Assembly: GCF_001808185.1 (NCBI RefSeq)
Contig: NZ_CP017668.1
Location: 2,914,001-2,978,000 of the forward strand
Length of the DNA stretch: 64,000 nt
DNA from: Jeongeupia sp. USM3
GTDB taxonomy: Bacteria; Pseudomonadota; Gammaproteobacteria; Burkholderiales; Chitinibacteraceae
Reading direction: 5' to 3'
Position numbers and translations under genes: made by a program. The first letter of the stretch is position 1. Each line of letters opens with the position of its first letter. The notes beneath the pieces were generated by a model. That model was not told the DNA's origin and did no database searches. It saw nothing but the letters and a program-made list of their open reading frames with translations. Positions 59,806 through 64,000 of the stretch are shown in pieces.

Positions 59806-60822
59806 ATGAAAGCCGTTGCCCTGGACCGTTACCTGCCGATCACCGATGCCGATGCGCTGCTCGACGTCGATCTGCCCAAGCCGGTCGCCACCGGTCGTGA
59901 CCTGCTGGTGAAAATCGAGGCGATCGCCGTCAACCCGGTCGACACCAAGGTCCGTGCGCCGAAGGACAAGGTCGAGGCCAGCCCGCGCGTGCTCGGCTGG
60001 GACGCCGCCGGCGTGGTCGAGGCCGTCGGCCCGGACGTGACGCTGTTCAGCGTCGGCGACCCGGTGTACTACGCCGGCGACATCACCCGGCCCGGCTGCA
60101 ATGCCGAATACCAGCTCGTCGACGAACGCATTGCCGCTGTCCGCCCGGCCACGCTGAACGCCGCCGATGCCGCCGCCCTGCCGCTGACGGTGATCACCGC
60201 GTGGGAGGCGCTGTTCGACCGGCTCGGCGTCGGCCGCAACGGCGAGGACAAGGGCAGGACCGCGCTGATCATCGGCGGCGCCGGCGGCGTCGGCTCGATC
60301 GCGATCCAGCTCGCCAAGGCGCTCGTCGGGCTGACGGTGATCGCGACCGCGTCGCGGCCCGAATCGCGCGACTGGGTGACCGCGCTCGGCGCCGACGCGA
60401 CGGTCGACCACCGTGGCGACATCGCCGCGCAGCTCCGGGCGCTCGGCCACGATACGGTCGATTTCATCCTGTGCTTCAACGATACCGACCAGCACTTCGC
60501 GACGATGGCGCAGGTGATCGCGCCGCAGGGCAGGATCGTCAGCATCGTCGAGAACGCGACCCTGCTCGACCTGAACCTGCTGAAGTCCAAGAGCGCGACC
60601 TTCGTCTGGGAGTTCATGTTCACCCGGGCGATGTACCAGACGCCGGACATGATCAAGCAGCATGAGCTGCTGGCCGAGGTGGCGAAGCTGGTCGACGCCG
60701 GCACGCTGCGCACGACGGTCGGTGCGCATTACGGCGCGATCAGCGCCGCCAACCTCAGGCGCGCACACGCGACGCTCGAGGCCGGGCAGACCATCGGCAA
60801 GATTGTCCTCGCCGGTTTCTGA
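59806..60822 (+). CDS. Zinc-less MDR oxidoreductase (quinone/alkenal reductase-like)
   Basis: 338 residues. GroES-like N-terminal half and Rossmann C-terminal half with NADPH loop IIGGAGGVGSIAIQLAKALVG. It lacks the GHE structural zinc motif of alcohol dehydrogenases. MKAVALDRYLPITDADALLDVDLP and the later DHRGDIAAQLRALG fit the family of zinc-binding-dehydrogenase-like quinone reductases (COG0604). It probably reduces an electrophilic carbonyl or quinone, under control of the divergent LysR protein. Confidence 0.87.
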   Translation: MKAVALDRYLPITDADALLDVDLPKPVATGRDLLVKIEAIAVNPVDTKVRAPKDKVEASPRVLGWDAAGVVEAVGPDVTLFSVGDPVYYAGDITRPGCNAEYQLVDERIAAVRPATLNAADAAALPLTVITAWEALFDRLGVGRNGEDKGRTALIIGGAGGVGSIAIQLAKALVGLTVIATASRPESRDWVTALGADATVDHRGDIAAQLRALGHDTVDFILCFNDTDQHFATMAQVIAPQGRIVSIVENATLLDLNLLKSKSATFVWEFMFTRAMYQTPDMIKQHELLAEVAKLVDAGTLRTTVGAHYGAISAANLRRAHATLEAGQTIGKIVLAGF

Positions 60823-60841
60823 TCACCACCATCACGGAGAC

Positions 60842-60870
60842 AAACCGCCGCATTCGCGGCGGTTTTTTTT
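60842..60870 (+). terminator. Terminator of MDR oxidoreductase gene
   Basis: AAACCGCCGC (60842-60851), loop ATTC, GCGGCGGTTT (60856-60865), T-run to 60870. Confidence 0.88.
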
Positions 60871-60935
60871 CACCCGGCCGCCGCGCGCGCAGCCGGCGCT
60901 GGGCAAATCCCGCTGTCGCAAATATGCTGGGGGTA

Positions 60936-60965
60936 TTGACGCTGGGACGCATCGTTCACTAAATT
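60936..60965 (+). promoter_or_regulatory. Promoter of the amino acid ABC transporter operon
   Basis: TTGACG (60936-60941), 18 bp, TAAATT (60960-60965). The inverted repeat TGAAA-CCGA-TTTCA (60965-60978) just downstream may be an operator. Confidence 0.6.
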
Positions 60966-60995
60966 GAAACCGATTTCACTTTCGGGTTCAGACCA

Positions 60996-61667
60996 ATGCA
61001 GTTTGACCTTTCGGTGCTGCTTCCGCACCTGGACGTGCTGCGCGACGGGGCCGTGCTGACGGCGCAGGCCTGTGCGCTGGCGCTGGTCGGCAGCGTCGTC
61101 ACCGGCGCGCTGGTGGCGATGGCGTCGACGTCGGCGTCCAAACCGTTGCGGCGGGCGGCCGACATCTATGTCGACATCTTCCGCAACGTGCCGTTCATCG
61201 TGCAGATGTTCTTCTTCTACTTCGGCCTGCCGGTGCTCGGCCTCTACATCGACGCCTTCACCACCGGCGTGGTCGCGCTGTCGATCGCCGGCGGTGCGTT
61301 CACGTCGAACGTGATCCGCTCGGGCATCCTCGCGATCGACCCGGGCGTGATCGAGGCCGCGCAGGTGTTCGGCCTTCACAAGCGCACCGTCTTCCTGAAG
61401 ATCGTCATGCCGGTCGCGCTGCGCACGTCGATCCGTCCGCTCGGCGCGGTGCTGGTCAACCTGATCCTGACCTCGTCGATCCTGTCGACGATCACCCTGA
61501 ACGAGCTGACCGGCTCGGCCAAGATCGTCGCGTCCGATACCTTCCGGCCGTTCGAGGTCTATTTCGTGCTGCTCGTCGTCTACGCCGCGCTGACCTGGAG
61601 CGTGTCGCTGGCGATCGGCGCGCTGCACCGGCGGCTGAACCGCGACATCGTGGAGGTCGTGTCCTGA
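60996..61667 (+). CDS. Polar amino acid ABC transporter permease 1
   Basis: 223 residues, five or six membrane helices, HisM/GlnP type. The EAA loop is EAAQVFGLHKRTVFLKIVMPVAL (EAA---G), which contacts the ATPase. NVPFIVQMFFFYFGLPVLG is typical. It forms half of the channel with the next gene, overlapping it by 1 bp. No binding-protein gene precedes it in the window. Confidence 0.92.
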   Translation: MQFDLSVLLPHLDVLRDGAVLTAQACALALVGSVVTGALVAMASTSASKPLRRAADIYVDIFRNVPFIVQMFFFYFGLPVLGLYIDAFTTGVVALSIAGGAFTSNVIRSGILAIDPGVIEAAQVFGLHKRTVFLKIVMPVALRTSIRPLGAVLVNLILTSSILSTITLNELTGSAKIVASDTFRPFEVYFVLLVVYAALTWSVSLAIGALHRRLNRDIVEVVS

Positions 61668-62338
61668 TGCAATACGGCAGCTTTACCTGGTACGACCTCG
61701 TCCTGCTCGCTCAGGGCCTGTCGGTGTCGGTGCTGGTCTTCCTCGCCACTTCGGCGATCGGGCTGGTGCTCGGCGTCGCGTGGGCGACGGTGCGCTTCTA
61801 CCGGATTCCGGTGCTGATGCAGCTGGTGACGCTGGTTGCCGAGACGCTGAAGAACTCGCCGGTGCTGGTGCAGCTCTTCCTGGTGTTCTTCGGCCTGCCG
61901 GTGCTGGCGCAGATCAACGTCACACCGGTGCAGGCGGCGGTGATCACGCTGTCGGGCAATACCGCGGCGTTCATCTACGTGATCGCGGTGTCGGCGATCG
62001 AGTCGGTCGGCCGCGACCAGATCGAGGCGGCGCGGGTGTTCGGGCTGAGCCGCTGGCAGACGCTGCGCCGCGTGGTCTCGCCGCAGGCGACCGCCTTCGC
62101 CATCGGCCCGCTGATCGGCCTGGCGGTGAACCAGCTGCAGGTTACGTCGCTGGTGTCGGTGATCGGCGTCGTCGACCTGACCAAGATCGGCAACATCCTC
62201 AATCTGCGCACGCTCGAACCGTTCATCGTCTGGACGGCGGTCGGCGTGCTCTACTACCTGTGCGCCAAGCTGATTGCGCGGCTGGGCGGCAAGCTGGAGG
62301 CCCGCTTGCGCGCCCACAGCGACTGGAAAGGGCTGTGA
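61667..62338 (+). CDS. Polar amino acid ABC transporter permease 2
   Basis: 223 residues. EAARVFGLSRWQTLRRVVSPQ is the EAA loop. KNSPVLVQLFLVFFGLPVL parallels the first permease, indicating ancestral duplication. Ends 1 bp before the ATPase gene. Confidence 0.92.
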   Translation: MQYGSFTWYDLVLLAQGLSVSVLVFLATSAIGLVLGVAWATVRFYRIPVLMQLVTLVAETLKNSPVLVQLFLVFFGLPVLAQINVTPVQAAVITLSGNTAAFIYVIAVSAIESVGRDQIEAARVFGLSRWQTLRRVVSPQATAFAIGPLIGLAVNQLQVTSLVSVIGVVDLTKIGNILNLRTLEPFIVWTAVGVLYYLCAKLIARLGGKLEARLRAHSDWKGL

Positions 62339-62339
62339 C

Positions 62340-63074
62340 ATGATCAAGATCGAAGGTGTACGCAAGGTATTCAACGGCGTCACCGTGCTCGACCATATCG
62401 ACCTGACGGTCGAGAAGGGCGAAGTGGTGTCCATCCTCGGCTCGTCCGGCTCGGGCAAGTCGACGCTGCTCCGCTGCATCAACGGGCTGGAGAGGCTCGA
62501 CGGCGGCGGTATCACCGTCGACGGTTTCGACGTCTCGCGGCCGAAGGAGCTGGCCGAGGCGCGCAAGCGCTCGGCGACGGTGTTCCAGCTCTTCAACCTC
62601 TATCCGCACATGACCGCGGTGCAGAACCTGATGCTCGCGCCGGTCGAAGTGCTCAAGGTGCCGAAGGCAAAAGCCGAAGCCGATGCGCGCGCGCTGCTGG
62701 CCTCGGTCGGCCTCAGCGAGCGTGCCGATGCCTATCCGGCCCAACTGTCCGGCGGCCAGCGCCAGCGTGTCGGCATCGCCCGGGCGCTTGCGGTGAACCC
62801 GAGCTATCTGCTGCTCGACGAAGTCACCAGCGCGCTCGACCCGGAAATGACGGCCGAAGTGCTGCGCATCCTCGCGCGGCTGGCCGACGAGGGTACGACC
62901 ATGGTTTTCGTCACCCACGAAGTCGAGTTCGCGCGGACGATCTCGAGCCGCGTGGTGTTTCTGGAAAAAGGCCGCCTGCTGGTCGACCTGCCGACCGCCG
63001 AATTTTTCGCCGACGACGGCGGGCTGGCGAACCCGCGCGTCCGGCAGTTTCTCTCCAATATGAGCAAGGGATGA
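62340..63074 (+). CDS. Polar amino acid ABC transporter ATPase
   Basis: 244 residues, GlnQ/HisP-like. Walker A GSSGSGKST, Q-loop FQLFNLYPHM, signature LSGGQRQRV, Walker B YLLLDEVTSALDP, H-loop VTHEVEFA. It couples ATP hydrolysis to amino acid import. Followed at 5 bp by the asparaginase gene. Start ATG 62340. Confidence 0.95.
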   Translation: MIKIEGVRKVFNGVTVLDHIDLTVEKGEVVSILGSSGSGKSTLLRCINGLERLDGGGITVDGFDVSRPKELAEARKRSATVFQLFNLYPHMTAVQNLMLAPVEVLKVPKAKAEADARALLASVGLSERADAYPAQLSGGQRQRVGIARALAVNPSYLLLDEVTSALDPEMTAEVLRILARLADEGTTMVFVTHEVEFARTISSRVVFLEKGRLLVDLPTAEFFADDGGLANPRVRQFLSNMSKG

Positions 63075-63078
63075 CACG

Positions 63079-63993
63079 ATGATTCTGCTGGCCAATTCCG
63101 AAGCCTGGCCCGGCTTTGCCACCTCGGTCGAGCTGCTGAAACAGGGCGCGCACGGACTCGACGCCATGGTTGCCGGCATCGGCAGGGTCGAACGCGAAGC
63201 CGGCGTGCGCAGCGTCGGCTACGGCGGCTGGCCGAACATGCTGGGGCGGATGGAGTTCGACGCCGCGGTGATGGACGGCACGACCCGCGACGTCGGTGCC
63301 GTCGGCGCGCTGCCCGACATCCTGCCGGCGTGCGCGGTCGCGCAGCAGGTGATGCAGCGGCTGCCGCACGTGATGCTCACCGGCGAAGGGGCAAAGCGGT
63401 TTGCGATTGAAACCGGTTTCTCTCCGGAAGAGACGCTGCTCGACGACAGCAAGCGCGTCTGGTGGGAGAGGCTGGAGCAGGAACTCGGCGCCGACATCGC
63501 GCGTTTCCCCGACGTGCCGCTGATCCCGCTGTCCCGAACCATCACCGACCCCGAGCGCGTCCGCGACACCACGGTGTTCCTTTGCCGCGACAGTGCGCAG
63601 GGCATCCACAGCGCGACGTCGACATCGGGCTGGGCGTGGAAATACCCGGGCCGCCTGGGCGATTCGCCGATCGCCGGTGCCGGCTTCTACGCCGACAGCC
63701 GTTACGGCGCCGCCGCGTGTACCCATACCGGCGAAATGACAGTACGCTGCAGTACCGCGCGCAGCATCGTGCTGGCGATGAAGCTCGGCCGCTCGCTCGA
63801 AGATGCGGTCGCGCTTGCCGTCGAAGAGCTGTCCGAACTCACCACGGGTTTCCTTGCCGGCGTCGTGATCCACGCGATCGACGCCAGTGGCGACCACCGG
63901 GTGGTCAATTTCCGTTGCCAGGGCGACATCAAGTACTGGCTGTGGGAACCGTCGATGGCGCAGCCGGAGCTGCGCACGGCATTGCGTGCCTGA
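63079..63993 (+). CDS. Glycosylasparaginase-type Ntn hydrolase
   Basis: 304 residues of the type 2 asparaginase/glycosylasparaginase family. GGWPNMLGRMEFDAAVMDG and GRLGDSPIAGAGFYAD are signatures. The autocleavage site is probably before Thr164 (RDTTVFL, corresponding to HDTIG in Flavobacterium glycosylasparaginase), which then becomes the N-terminal nucleophile. Substrate could be GlcNAc-Asn, beta-aspartyl peptides or asparagine; the gene follows a polar amino acid ABC transporter at 5 bp, so it likely hydrolyses an imported compound. No signal peptide, so cytosolic. Confidence 0.87.
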   Translation: MILLANSEAWPGFATSVELLKQGAHGLDAMVAGIGRVEREAGVRSVGYGGWPNMLGRMEFDAAVMDGTTRDVGAVGALPDILPACAVAQQVMQRLPHVMLTGEGAKRFAIETGFSPEETLLDDSKRVWWERLEQELGADIARFPDVPLIPLSRTITDPERVRDTTVFLCRDSAQGIHSATSTSGWAWKYPGRLGDSPIAGAGFYADSRYGAAACTHTGEMTVRCSTARSIVLAMKLGRSLEDAVALAVEELSELTTGFLAGVVIHAIDASGDHRVVNFRCQGDIKYWLWEPSMAQPELRTALRA

Positions 63994-64000
63994 ACCTGCT

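Overview
The window is GC-rich (roughly two thirds G+C by eye) with very tight gene packing. Gene content and order (gatCAB, mreBCD-mrdA-rodA-rlpA, dusB-fis, purH-purD, hemA-prfA, yqgE-ruvX-pyrB-pyrC') fit a betaproteobacterium. A secreted protein with two CBM5/12 chitin-binding modules and a long aryl polyene pigment operon suggest the Neisseriales, Chitinibacteraceae/Chromobacteriaceae side. That assignment is inference from gene content. No rRNA, tRNA, CRISPR array, transposase or phage gene was seen.

Layout. 1-5.2 kb: a truncated acetyltransferase, a polytopic membrane protein and an MFS exporter on the minus strand, then a chitin-binding secreted protein and a Sel1-repeat protein on the plus strand. 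5.3-10.5 kb: class II fructose-bisphosphate aldolase, yqgE-ruvX, and pyrB with a catalytically degenerate dihydroorotase (PyrC'), then an acyl-CoA-binding protein. 10.5-12.2 kb: a visibly lower-GC insert with two overlapping minus-strand genes, a T4 Pnk-like 5'-OH polynucleotide kinase and a Thg1-like 3'-5' nucleotidyltransferase, which together look like an RNA (tRNA 5'-end) repair cassette. 12.2-22.7 kb: gatC-gmhA-gatA-gatB on the minus strand, then the divergent rod-shape operon mreB-mreC-mreD-mrdA-rodA-rlpA. 22.9-32.9 kb: a GGDEF/EAL sensor protein with a GST, dusB-fis, purH-pagP-purD and a lipoprotein esterase.

32.9-49.6 kb is one minus-strand aryl polyene (APE) operon of 17 genes, most of them overlapping by a few bases. 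In transcription order: chain-length-factor-like KS (ApeC), PlsC-type acyltransferase, two ACPs, a membrane protein, an AMP-ligase fused to a hotdog dehydratase, a GT2 glycosyltransferase, an LpxL-type acyltransferase, an MIO ammonia-lyase with tyrosine-type selectivity residues, a thioesterase, a LolA-like carrier, an MMPL exporter, a flavin halogenase-like enzyme with the WxWxIP motif, a DUF3261 lipoprotein, KS, dehydratase, ketoreductase and KS. The expected product is a membrane-anchored aryl polyene lipid. The lyase suggests a 4-coumarate starter and the halogenase-like gene suggests a halogenated aryl head, xanthomonadin-like; both are inference.

49.7-64 kb: a CPA2 antiporter, feoAB behind a Fur-box-like sequence, a small membrane protein, hemA-prfA, a CDGSH iron-sulfur protein with a glutathione-reductase-like enzyme, a YgiW/NirD-type OB-fold protein, a divergent LysR/MDR-oxidoreductase pair, and a polar amino acid ABC transporter (two permeases, one ATPase) followed by a glycosylasparaginase-type Ntn hydrolase.

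Two 124-130 bp quasi-palindromes, at 7088-7217 and 34196-34319, share internal landmarks at equal spacing and the same orientation relative to transcription. They appear to be copies of one dispersed intergenic repeat family; a third possible relative lies upstream of purH.
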